Notes: generated by a model not told the origin, from the letters alone. Shown: positions 1-5,452, counted from the first letter of the stretch. The stretch is DNA of 5,853 bases from Spirochaetota bacterium (GCA_026990615.1 JALXDB010000265.1:1-5853), one strand, 5' to 3'. Made by a program: numbers and translations.

Positions 1-672
1 ACCAATTAAATCTTCAATCCCTGCACAGTATTCAACTGTAGATTCAATGTCAGACTCACTTTTGACCATATTGCTTATTGCAGTTGCATACACATCGGCA
101 GTTATTGCCGAATCGGCTATAACAACTGTTGCGTCTGTCCATCCAAAGTTTAGAGAGTGTCCGATTTTTCTGGAAGAGGTACATACACCGTAAGGTTTTT
201 GCCTCGGTTTTAGTCTTATCTTTAGTTTGTCTTTGAATGGAGATTCTTCTCCCGCATATACAAGCATTATTCTCTCTTTTTTCGAGTTGATCCAGATATC
301 TCCACCGTTTTCAACAATCACCTCTCTCGAAAGAGAGGATAGCTTTATTCCTATACATTGAGCTATCGCACCCGCCACCCCCGCCATGGGACCAACTCCG
401 GCTTTTTGAGATGCCTCAATCATGGTGGTAATTATTTTATATCCGGAACTTAACTTAATGGGTTTAAGGGATGTCATAAAATCCGGGTAGCTTTTAATTG
501 TATCTTCAATGGGTTTTCTGCATTCTAACAAAAAAGTTTTCGCCTGATCCTTAAGATTTTTATCGGCAAAGATGTTGATGTCTGACTCCCTGTAAGTTAT
601 GTTGAAGCCTACAAGATCATCCGGAGTCTGCCATAAGCGGTAAAATCTCTTTTTGTAGTTTTCCGGTTTCAT
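1..672 (-). CDS. UPF0280 (COG2122) ApbE-like protein, 3' end cut by window edge
   Basis: I translated the leftward frame by hand: it is open from the start to base 1, giving 224 residues without a stop, so only a short C-terminus is missing if the usual family length of roughly 240-260 holds. Recognised UPF0280 motifs are, in order, a Gly/Ala-rich GVGPMAGVAGAIA (about residues 92-104), VENGGDI (120-126), CTSSRKIGHSLNFG (164-177) and TDATVVIADSAITADVYATA after it. UPF0280 is distantly related to ApbE, the FAD:protein FMN transferase, but its own reaction is not established. There is no signal peptide or membrane segment, so it is probably cytoplasmic. Three starts are possible: GTG at 693, which overlaps the upstream stop as GTGA, and ATG at 678 and 672. 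I chose 672 because a GGAA lies 7 nt before it, whereas 678 is only 1 nt from that GGAA. It is the third gene of the leftward operon. Family assignment is confident; function is not. Confidence 0.85.
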   Translation of the reverse strand, partial: MKPENYKKRFYRLWQTPDDLVGFNITYRESDINIFADKNLKDQAKTFLLECRKPIEDTIKSYPDFMTSLKPIKLSSGYKIITTMIEASQKAGVGPMAGVAGAIAQCIGIKLSSLSREVIVENGGDIWINSKKERIMLVYAGEESPFKDKLKIRLKPRQKPYGVCTSSRKIGHSLNFGWTDATVVIADSAITADVYATAISNMVKSESDIESTVEYCAGIEDLIG

Positions 673-689
673 GGGCATGTTCCGGAAAA

Positions 690-1382
690 TCACGTTCGTA
701 TTAAAGATTTAAAATCCGAAATGGCCCTTTTTACATCTTTGCTTCCGTATATTGCGGAACCTGCTACAAGTATATCTACACCAGTTTTTACTATTTCTGG
801 AGCTGTTTTTAGATTTACGCCCCCGTCAACTGCGATCAGGTAGTCGAGATTTCTTTCTTGCTTAATTTCAGAGGCACGAACCATCTTTTTCAGGGTATCC
901 CTGATAAATTTTTGGCCCCCGAAACCCGGGTGAACACCCAGTATCAATAGGTAGTCTATTAAGTGCAGATAATCCTCTATTTCGGAAAGTTCTCTGTCAG
1001 GATTTATGGCAAGACCAGGCCTTATTCCGGCTTCACGCACCATGCTTATTGTTTTGTTGTGATTGAGGAGTGTATCCTCCTGAAAAATGATAAAATCAGG
1101 TTTAACTCTTATAAAATCTTCCACCCTTTCCTCCGGATTTGAGATCATCAGATGAGCTTCCAGCGGAAGTTTGATCCTCTTTTTTAGAGCCGGAATCAGG
1201 TCTATACCGAAACTGATGTTTGGTACATAGTGGCCATCCATATAATCAATGTGTATTAGATCTGCCCCTCCCTTTTCCGCTGAAATTGCTGCGTCTGCCA
1301 GGTATCCGTAGTCGGCTGCAAGCAGCGACGGGCTGACCAGCAGTGCTTTTTTACTATTCTGCTCTTTTAATAAAAAACTCAT
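690..1382 (-). CDS. rpe: Ribulose-phosphate 3-epimerase family protein (divergent active site)
   Basis: This 230-residue protein has the length and order of motifs of the ribulose-phosphate 3-epimerase TIM barrel, which interconverts D-ribulose 5-phosphate and D-xylulose 5-phosphate in the pentose phosphate pathway. Visible motifs are SPSLLAADY (17-25), HIDYMDGHYVPN (44-55), EAHLMI (75-80), GVHPGFGGQKFI (149-160) and the phosphate-side VDGGVN (185-190). The expected metal ligands and catalytic acids H44, D46, H77 and D186 are all present. Odd points: the usual His of the ITFHxE motif is Gln101, and the usual M-T-V-N/E-P-G-F-G-G-Q reads L148-G-V-H151-P-G-F-G-G-Q, so one methionine of the substrate-side cushion is gone. 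The ATG at 1382 is supported by GGAGG 6 nt upstream and there is no ATG, GTG or TTG between it and the PSLLAAD motif. The gene overlaps the upstream lipoprotein gene by 29 bp. A related sugar-phosphate epimerase specificity is possible. Confidence 0.9.
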   Translation of the reverse strand: MSFLLKEQNSKKALLVSPSLLAADYGYLADAAISAEKGGADLIHIDYMDGHYVPNISFGIDLIPALKKRIKLPLEAHLMISNPEERVEDFIRVKPDFIIFQEDTLLNHNKTISMVREAGIRPGLAINPDRELSEIEDYLHLIDYLLILGVHPGFGGQKFIRDTLKKMVRASEIKQERNLDYLIAVDGGVNLKTAPEIVKTGVDILVAGSAIYGSKDVKRAISDFKSLIRT

Positions 1383-2478
1383 TCTTTACCTCCACTTCTT
1401 TCAGGTAGCTTTCCAGCAGTTTCTTGATTCCGGACAGGCAGCTGAAAAAGGCCCTGTTCAATGCATCGGATATGTTTGATCCTGCTCCTCTGCCCGTGAC
1501 ATTGTTTGACAGACATACAACCCCTTTACTGGTGTTCAGGATATTAATATTCGTGTCAATGTTTACAAGGTAAAAGTCAGTTGACTGTTGAATCTTTGTG
1601 ATGGATGATAGGGTCACAAGTATGATTACCTCGGACGAAGTTTCTTCACCGAGATTTTTTATCTGTTGTTGGGTAATAGTATGACGTGTTACAAAATTTT
1701 TAATGTATTTAACGTAGGCAACGCTACTGAAGCTCAGGTCCTGCAGAAAAATATTAAGCTGATTGCCCATATCTTCCATTAAAGTATCCATTAAAATATC
1801 CATAGATTCGTTGATTTCTGCCTTTTTTTGGACAACAATCTTTATATTTTTATCGGTAACCGAACTTCTGGTGTAGGTAAAAATCCTGGTCAATGAATCT
1901 AATTTCTCGCCGGTTTTTCTATCGGGTATCCAGACAGATGCCTCAACTTTTACACTTTTATTGTAGTTGTCTATTCTCTCTATGTAGCATCTTGCTGCTC
2001 CCTCGTTGTTCGTTATATCCTCTTCGGTTAATTTACCTCCTGCATTTAAGAGAGTAAAATATACTGGCATACCGGAAACAGGTTTTGTTATTCCATATAT
2101 AGTTCTTGATAGGGTATAGACAATCGGGTGAGACATTCCTCTTCCCTTTTTTATTATCTCCTGGGTTCCCGAAATTCGAGCATTCAGTGAATTAACCGTA
2201 CTTTTATATTTTTCTGAAATTCTTTTATCGGCTGGATTCTTATTTTTCGCCCTATACAGATATACAAGAGCACTGTACACGTTGTCCTTTTTAAGTTCTT
2301 CCAATGCCCTGTTGTAATACTCACCTGCTATTTTTACATCTTCCTCATTAATTTTAATGCGGCCTTTTTGGAGTCTGGTAACCAGAGTGCAGGAACTGAG
2401 TATTACCATTATCAGAATTATAATCTCTGCTAATAAAAAATATCTTTTCTCTGGAGTGTGCTTAATATTATCTGGCAT
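1354..2478 (-). CDS. Predicted lipoprotein with helical repeat, Ig-like and C-terminal LPP20/FlgT-like regions
   Basis: This is a 374-residue protein of no family I can name. The N-terminus has a basic stretch (KR at 11-12), a hydrophobic core (about 13-27, interrupted by Glu18) and LSSC with Cys30 as the likely lipidated residue, so it should be a membrane-anchored periplasmic or surface lipoprotein. Residues 42-95 look like a TPR-type helical pair, with EYYNRALEEL followed by SALVYLYRAKNKNPAD. Residues 130-185 resemble an Ig-like or carboxypeptidase-regulatory-like beta domain (PVSGMPVYFTLLNAGG, then TNNEGAARCYI). The C-terminal part (about 215-365) has alternating strands and a GRGAGSNISDALNRAFFSC segment reminiscent of LPP20/FlgT or LpoB-like lipoprotein domains. 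The domain calls are by eye. It is the first gene of the leftward operon and its stop lies 29 bp inside rpe. The start has only a weak GGGA upstream; the internal Met24 would destroy the signal peptide. Confidence 0.75.
   Translation of the reverse strand: MPDNIKHTPEKRYFLLAEIIILIMVILSSCTLVTRLQKGRIKINEEDVKIAGEYYNRALEELKKDNVYSALVYLYRAKNKNPADKRISEKYKSTVNSLNARISGTQEIIKKGRGMSHPIVYTLSRTIYGITKPVSGMPVYFTLLNAGGKLTEEDITNNEGAARCYIERIDNYNKSVKVEASVWIPDRKTGEKLDSLTRIFTYTRSSVTDKNIKIVVQKKAEINESMDILMDTLMEDMGNQLNIFLQDLSFSSVAYVKYIKNFVTRHTITQQQIKNLGEETSSEVIILVTLSSITKIQQSTDFYLVNIDTNINILNTSKGVVCLSNNVTGRGAGSNISDALNRAFFSCLSGIKKLLESYLKEVEVKNEFFIKRAE
1389..1393 (-). promoter_or_regulatory. Ribosome binding site of rpe, inside the lipoprotein gene
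   Basis: GGAGG on the minus strand ends 6 nt before the rpe ATG. It lies within the last codons of the overlapping lipoprotein frame, which fixes the rpe start and implies that ribosomes terminating on the lipoprotein gene pass over the rpe initiation region. Confidence 0.8.
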
Positions 2479-2516
2479 ATTTTTAAAGTCCCAGTTTTTA
2501 TGTTACTATATGTGTT

Positions 2517-2545
2517 ATTATATATCAGGAGTATTAATATTAAAA
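2517..2545 (-). promoter_or_regulatory. Candidate promoter of the lipoprotein-rpe-UPF0280 operon
   Basis: On the minus strand a TATAAT (2522-2517) lies about 40 bp before the lipoprotein ATG, preceded at 17 bp by TTTTAA (2545-2540), which matches TTGACA at only 3 of 6 bases. A TG just upstream gives an alternative extended -10 reading (TGATATATA). In DNA this AT-rich such matches occur by chance. Confidence 0.35.
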
Positions 2546-2550
2546 TAATA

Positions 2551-2579
2551 ATTTCTTTTTACTATTTTTTGCTTATAAT
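2551..2579 (+). promoter_or_regulatory. Candidate promoter of the MinD/ParA-like gene
   Basis: TATAAT at 2574-2579 lies 35 bp before the ATG at 2615 and would start transcription near 2586. No good -35 is seen at 17 bp (ATTTCT, 2551-2556), so an activator or a weak promoter is possible. The gene has AAGGAA at 2602-2607, 7 nt before its ATG, as a ribosome binding site. Confidence 0.35.
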
Positions 2580-2614
2580 AGGTATCATACATCAATACGG
2601 AAAGGAACAATGTA

Positions 2615-3748
2615 ATGTTTATAAATGAAGAAAACAGGAAAAAAGTGATACCAATTGCCTCCGGCAAGGGAGGGGTTGGAAAATCATTTATCGCTTCCAA
2701 TCTTGCAGTAGCTCTTTCGAATACAGGTGCAAAAACCCTTCTTGTAGATCTTGCCCTTGGCAATTCGAATCTGCACTCCTTTTTGGGTTTAAAGAACGTT
2801 TATCCGGGAATAGGTAATTTCATCTCAAGCCGAAGTTATGAGTTCAAAGATGTTATACTTCAGACAGATTTCCCGAACTTGTGGTTTGTTCCGGGGGATG
2901 TTTTTGTTACCGGGATGGCGGACCTTCAGCAGGCGCAGAGGAACAGAATAGTCAAAGAGATTTTGAATATGGATGCGGATTACATAATACTTGATCTCGG
3001 CCCGGGATCAAATATCCAGAACATTGATTTTTTTATGATCTCGAATTCGGGTTTTTTAGTGATTACTCCTGTAACAACATCCCTGCTCAGCAGCTTTAAT
3101 TTTCTAAAAAATATGATTATAAGCCTGTTTTTCAGGGCTTTTGGGAAAAATCAGAAGTTTACATCGTATTTGAAGAGGATTGTTAAAGAGAAAAAACCCG
3201 GCGATTTTCCGGTGATGGAAGAGATACTGGAAGAATCAAGGAAGATAGATTCAAAGATACCAAATAAAATTAAAAAGTATTTGAAGGCTATTCAGCCCAA
3301 GTTTATTCTGAATATGGCCGTTACTCCGGATGATATATACAATGCCGTTAAGCTTAAGGACCTTGTGTATGACAATCTAATGATAGATGTCGAGTGCATG
3401 GGCCTTATCTATAAAGATGATTCTGTGGACGACGCCCTCGGAGAACTCGAAAATCTATTCAGAAGCAAACCCGATTCAATGGCTGTAAGGGAGATTGAAA
3501 GAATATCTCAAAAGATAGTACAGTCCCCGGAGTTTCCCAAGATGCCGCTCGATCTTGATTATTACAGCGACAGCTATGAACTGGCAAAGATCGAGGCAGA
3601 AAACGATTATGAGGAAATATCAGCTTCAAAACCTGTCGATGAGAGGTTTGATGTTGGTGAACTTATGGCTGTGATCAGGCAGCAAAAGAATCAGATCAAT
3701 GAGCTCAGAAGTACTATAAGGATGTTAACACTGAAGAACGAGTTTTAA
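2615..3748 (+). CDS. MinD/ParA-family (SIMIBI, deviant Walker A) P-loop ATPase
   Basis: This 377-residue protein carries a deviant Walker A, GKGGVGKS (17-24), with the signature Lys18. It also has a Walker A' region VDLALGNSNLH (44-54) and a Walker B ILDLGPGSN (125-133, Asp127). It resembles the larger MinD/ParA-like ATPases seen, as I recall, in spirochaetes and deltaproteobacteria, with the LGxSNLHxFLG and DLGxG...PVTTS pattern. It is not Mrp or a plasmid ParA. After the P-loop domain (to about 290) comes a charged stretch and then a probable C-terminal coiled coil (about 346-377, LMAVIRQQKNQINELRSTI). Family members bind ATP, dimerise and position cargo such as chromosomes, flagella or division proteins; its own partner is unknown. 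There is no MinE, ParB or flagellar gene in view, and I see no amphipathic MinD-type membrane tail. The expected second Asp of Walker A' is Ala47 (GCC, 2753-2755), which would weaken ATP hydrolysis. It has its own divergent spacer upstream. Confidence 0.9.
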   Translation: MFINEENRKKVIPIASGKGGVGKSFIASNLAVALSNTGAKTLLVDLALGNSNLHSFLGLKNVYPGIGNFISSRSYEFKDVILQTDFPNLWFVPGDVFVTGMADLQQAQRNRIVKEILNMDADYIILDLGPGSNIQNIDFFMISNSGFLVITPVTTSLLSSFNFLKNMIISLFFRAFGKNQKFTSYLKRIVKEKKPGDFPVMEEILEESRKIDSKIPNKIKKYLKAIQPKFILNMAVTPDDIYNAVKLKDLVYDNLMIDVECMGLIYKDDSVDDALGELENLFRSKPDSMAVREIERISQKIVQSPEFPKMPLDLDYYSDSYELAKIEAENDYEEISASKPVDERFDVGELMAVIRQQKNQINELRSTIRMLTLKNEF

Positions 3749-3962
3749 TGTATATTGAGGTAGCCGGTCTTCAATTTGTTGAATGTGATTTTACAGGGCG
3801 GTACTGCATCTAGCTGGAGCTACGGGGTGAAGATTCCAAAACCCCTGTTTTGCATATTGCATTATGAAGATTTTAACACACCTGTTTACCTGTGTTTATC
3901 TGTATTGAGACCATTTTTAATTTGAGCAGCTTTCATGTCTTCCGGTTTACCCCTGTTGACAG
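3749..3962. other. Convergent intergenic region, no convincing gene
   Basis: This spacer separates two genes whose 3' ends face each other. It holds a 21-codon frame starting on the MinD-like stop (TAATG, 3748-3813) with only a weak GAG upstream. It also has two weak inverted repeats: GGGGT 3824-3828 with ACCCC 3841-3845 (12-nt loop), and AACACA 3875-3880 with TGTGTT 3891-3896 (10-nt loop). Neither is followed by a T tract on either strand, so neither is called a terminator. Short direct repeats are described separately. Confidence 0.6.
3880..3907. repeat. Degenerate tandem repeat, three CTGT-type units
   Basis: Three consecutive imperfect units read ACCTGTTT, ACCTGTGTTT and ATCTGTATTG. The block CCTGTTTACCTGTGTT (3881-3896) recurs as CCGGTTTACCCCTGTT (3942-3957), identical at 13 of 16 positions. 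A 9-bp exact repeat, ACCCCTGTT, occurs at 3841-3849 and 3949-3957. It could be a remnant of a dispersed intergenic repeat or chance in a short region. Confidence 0.45.
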
Positions 3963-4514
3963 TTATTCAATTTTATACTCCATAAATTTATTGAAAATGT
4001 TTTTAATCAATTTCCCTGCCTTCTCTGCATCAATTTTGGGTACATTTGCATCTTTCCAGATGGTATCTGTAAAGAATTTTTCCATGATTGCAGGAAGGTT
4101 GTCGTTGGGATAGAAGATATATGAGAAGTTGTGTCCCGTACTTTTAAGTATTGTAAAAGATGTATACGTTATTATGGGTTCTCTTCCAATCATAATTCTG
4201 TCCTGGCGGCGTGAAACGATTGTTTCTACCTCGTTGAATCTGTAGGGAATTTTGTGGAAATCATCACGATAGGCCGGTTCTGTATGCTTACTCGAGTAGT
4301 TTGCCGGTTCAACCAGTATGAACATCTTTTTCCCGTCCGCCTGAAAAGTTAGCCCTTCATCTGTAAGGTATATATCTTTTACATTGTCGTATGCAGTGAC
4401 CTCATACTTTGAGTAGGTGGAGCCTTTATCGAAGAATGCACTTACTATATATCCTCCGTCGGTTGGAAGCTCACTGTTCCTGTATGCTGAAAAGAGTTCT
4501 TTAACCACTGCCAT
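3963..4514 (-). CDS. Hypothetical protein of unknown function
   Basis: I do not recognise this 183-residue protein. It has no signal peptide or membrane segment, so it is probably cytoplasmic. The first two thirds look beta-rich, with alternating hydrophobic strands such as GGYIVSAFF, KYEVTAYDNVKDIYL, KKMFILVEP and EPIITYTSFTIL, several acidic residues and an RRQDR stretch. The last third (about 137-183) appears helical, with LPAIMEKFF and KAGKLIKNIFNKFMEY. No catalytic motif is evident; a PilZ-, sensor- or binding-type beta fold is conceivable but unsupported. The ATG at 4514 is well supported by AAGGAG 7 nt upstream and by a good promoter. It stands alone, divergent from the J-domain gene and convergent with the MinD-like gene. 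Codon use looks like that of its neighbours, so I see no sign of recent transfer. Confidence 0.8.
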   Translation of the reverse strand: MAVVKELFSAYRNSELPTDGGYIVSAFFDKGSTYSKYEVTAYDNVKDIYLTDEGLTFQADGKKMFILVEPANYSSKHTEPAYRDDFHKIPYRFNEVETIVSRRQDRIMIGREPIITYTSFTILKSTGHNFSYIFYPNDNLPAIMEKFFTDTIWKDANVPKIDAEKAGKLIKNIFNKFMEYKIE

Positions 4515-4548
4515 TTATTCACTCCTTTGAATCTTTATTTTTAATTAA

Positions 4549-4577
4549 AGTATAGGATATGAAAAGCACGATTTCAA
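4549..4577 (-). promoter_or_regulatory. Sigma-70-type promoter of the 183-residue hypothetical gene
   Basis: On the minus strand TTGAAA (4577-4572), a 17-bp spacer and TATACT (4554-4549) each match consensus at 5 of 6 bases. Transcription would start near 4542, leaving a leader of about 28 nt carrying AAGGAG. A 10-bp palindrome TTTAATTAAA (4540-4549) overlaps the start region and could be an operator or just AT-rich sequence. Confidence 0.65.
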
Positions 4578-4583
4578 TTTTAT

Positions 4584-4611
4584 TTGACTTAATGTATATT
4601 AGAGCTAATTT
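4584..4611 (+). promoter_or_regulatory. Candidate promoter of the J-domain gene, giving little or no leader
   Basis: TTGACT (4584-4589, 5 of 6) lies 16 bp before TAATTT (4606-4611, 3 of 6), placing the start at or beside the ATG at 4618. An alternative -10, TATATT (4595-4600), has a poor -35 and would leave about 11 nt. The two -35 boxes of this divergent spacer are only 6 bp apart. Confidence 0.4.
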
Positions 4612-4617
4612 AATTGT

Positions 4618-5385
4618 ATGGAGATAAAAGAAGCCTTTAAAATTTTAGGAATTAACGAAGATTCAAATCTGGCCGAGTTAAACCTGACCTTCAGAAAACT
4701 GGCAAAGAAATACCATCCTGATTTCAACAAATCAAGGGAAGAATGGGCAAATGAAAGAATGACCAGACTAAACCTTGCCTATGAGACAGCTCTGCAGTAT
4801 TTAACCTCTCCAGATAAATCGAGCTATAAGAGCGGGAATTTCTTGAAGTATTATAACAGGGCAAAAGACTTGATTCTTGAGGGAATATTTATTTTTTATA
4901 AGTATGGTCTGGACAATGTCCACCTGAGGAGAGAAGGGGTAAGGAGGATAAGGTATTCGGATTCAAGGAGGTATATGGAAAAGGGGATAAAACTTCTTAA
5001 GGATATATTTTCCAGTACAGACAACCCGGTGCATGTTGAATGGAGCAAGACATTACTTGATTTTTCTACGGCATTTTTGAAATATATGGGAAGTTATAGA
5101 TTTTTTAGACCATCGGGAAATAGCTACGAGGACAGAGCCTACTGGCATTTTCACGAGGGAAGCAGATTGCTTGATGATGTTATCAAACAGGTATTGTTCG
5201 GGGATATGCTTCCCCTTTACAGCAGGGGTGGTTTTTATAAAAAGTTGAGGTTGAGTTATGAGGAGTTTATGATTGTACTGAACGATTTTTCAGAAAGCAG
5301 CTGGACAGGTGATACAATTTTCAGGGTGTATCTAATTGAAATGCTGACGAGGGTTATAAAAGTTTTTAAGCAGATGGTCTATTGA
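4618..5385 (+). CDS. J-domain (DnaJ-like) protein with unrecognised C-terminal domain
   Basis: The first 65 or so residues form a J-domain, with IKEAFKILGI, a basic helix (FRKLAKKYHPD) and the diagnostic HPD at 33-35, which in this family stimulates ATP hydrolysis by a DnaK/Hsp70 partner. The protein lacks the Gly/Phe-rich linker, the four CXXCXGXG zinc motifs and the substrate-binding domains of true DnaJ, so it is a specialised J-protein and not DnaJ itself. Residues about 75-255 are mostly helical, rich in aromatic and basic residues (for example RREGVRRIRY and YMEKGIKLLKDIF), and I do not recognise them; they probably dictate the client. No signal peptide or transmembrane helix is seen. 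The frame has a stop just before the ATG (TAA at 4606-4608), which forces the ATG at 4618, yet no Shine-Dalgarno sequence precedes it. The stop codon overlaps the -35 of the next gene's promoter. Confidence 0.88.
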   Translation: MEIKEAFKILGINEDSNLAELNLTFRKLAKKYHPDFNKSREEWANERMTRLNLAYETALQYLTSPDKSSYKSGNFLKYYNRAKDLILEGIFIFYKYGLDNVHLRREGVRRIRYSDSRRYMEKGIKLLKDIFSSTDNPVHVEWSKTLLDFSTAFLKYMGSYRFFRPSGNSYEDRAYWHFHEGSRLLDDVIKQVLFGDMLPLYSRGGFYKKLRLSYEEFMIVLNDFSESSWTGDTIFRVYLIEMLTRVIKVFKQMVY

Positions 5386-5410
5386 TAAATATTTTTGTAG
5401 ATTTTATAAT
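5382..5410 (+). promoter_or_regulatory. Promoter 1 of the DUF47 gene
   Basis: TTGATA (5382-5387, 5 of 6), a 17-bp spacer and a perfect TATAAT (5405-5410) form the best promoter in the window. The -35 overlaps the stop codon of the J-domain gene. The leader would be about 64 nt. Confidence 0.6.
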
Positions 5411-5424
5411 TTTGTAAAAATTAT
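5406..5424. repeat. 19-bp AT-only palindrome over the promoter 1 start region
   Basis: ATAATTTT (5406-5413) and AAAATTAT (5417-5424) are perfect 8-bp arms around GTA. They cover the -10 and the expected start of promoter 1. No T tract follows, so it is not a terminator; a repressor operator is possible, and chance in AT-rich DNA is the main alternative. Confidence 0.5.
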
Positions 5425-5452
5425 TGAAAAAAATAGTTATATTTAATAAAAT
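5424..5452 (+). promoter_or_regulatory. Candidate promoter 2 of the DUF47 gene
   Basis: TTGAAA (5424-5429) and TAAAAT (5447-5452), each 5 of 6, are spaced by 17 bp. This would give a leader of about 22 nt. The surrounding sequence is nearly pure A/T, so the chance of a false match is high. Confidence 0.4.

Noticed and set aside
2357..2548. 63-codon plus-strand open frame opposite the lipoprotein start
   Set aside because: It is antisense to the signal-peptide coding region, and its composition mirrors the opposite strand; no family resemblance.
2518..2763. 81-codon minus-strand frame over the start of the MinD-like gene
   Set aside because: It is antisense to the conserved P-loop coding region and resembles nothing known.
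3811..3822. Palindrome TAGCTGGAGCTA
   Set aside because: 5-bp arms with a 2-nt loop and no tail; too short to call an operator or terminator.
3824..3896. Two hairpins considered as terminators of the convergent genes
   Set aside because: Stems are only 5-6 bp with 10-12 nt loops and no T tract follows on either strand.
3888..3936. 16-codon minus-strand ORF in the convergent spacer
   Set aside because: The GGAAG before its ATG is only 2 nt away and the frame overlaps the tandem repeat; more likely repeat-derived than coding.
3956..3979. Perfect TTGACA followed by TATACT on the plus strand
   Set aside because: The spacer is only 12 bp and it would transcribe antisense into the end of the 183-residue gene with no gene to serve.
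3892..4113. 73-codon plus-strand frame
   Set aside because: Mostly antisense to the 183-residue gene, which has a better start, ribosome site and promoter.
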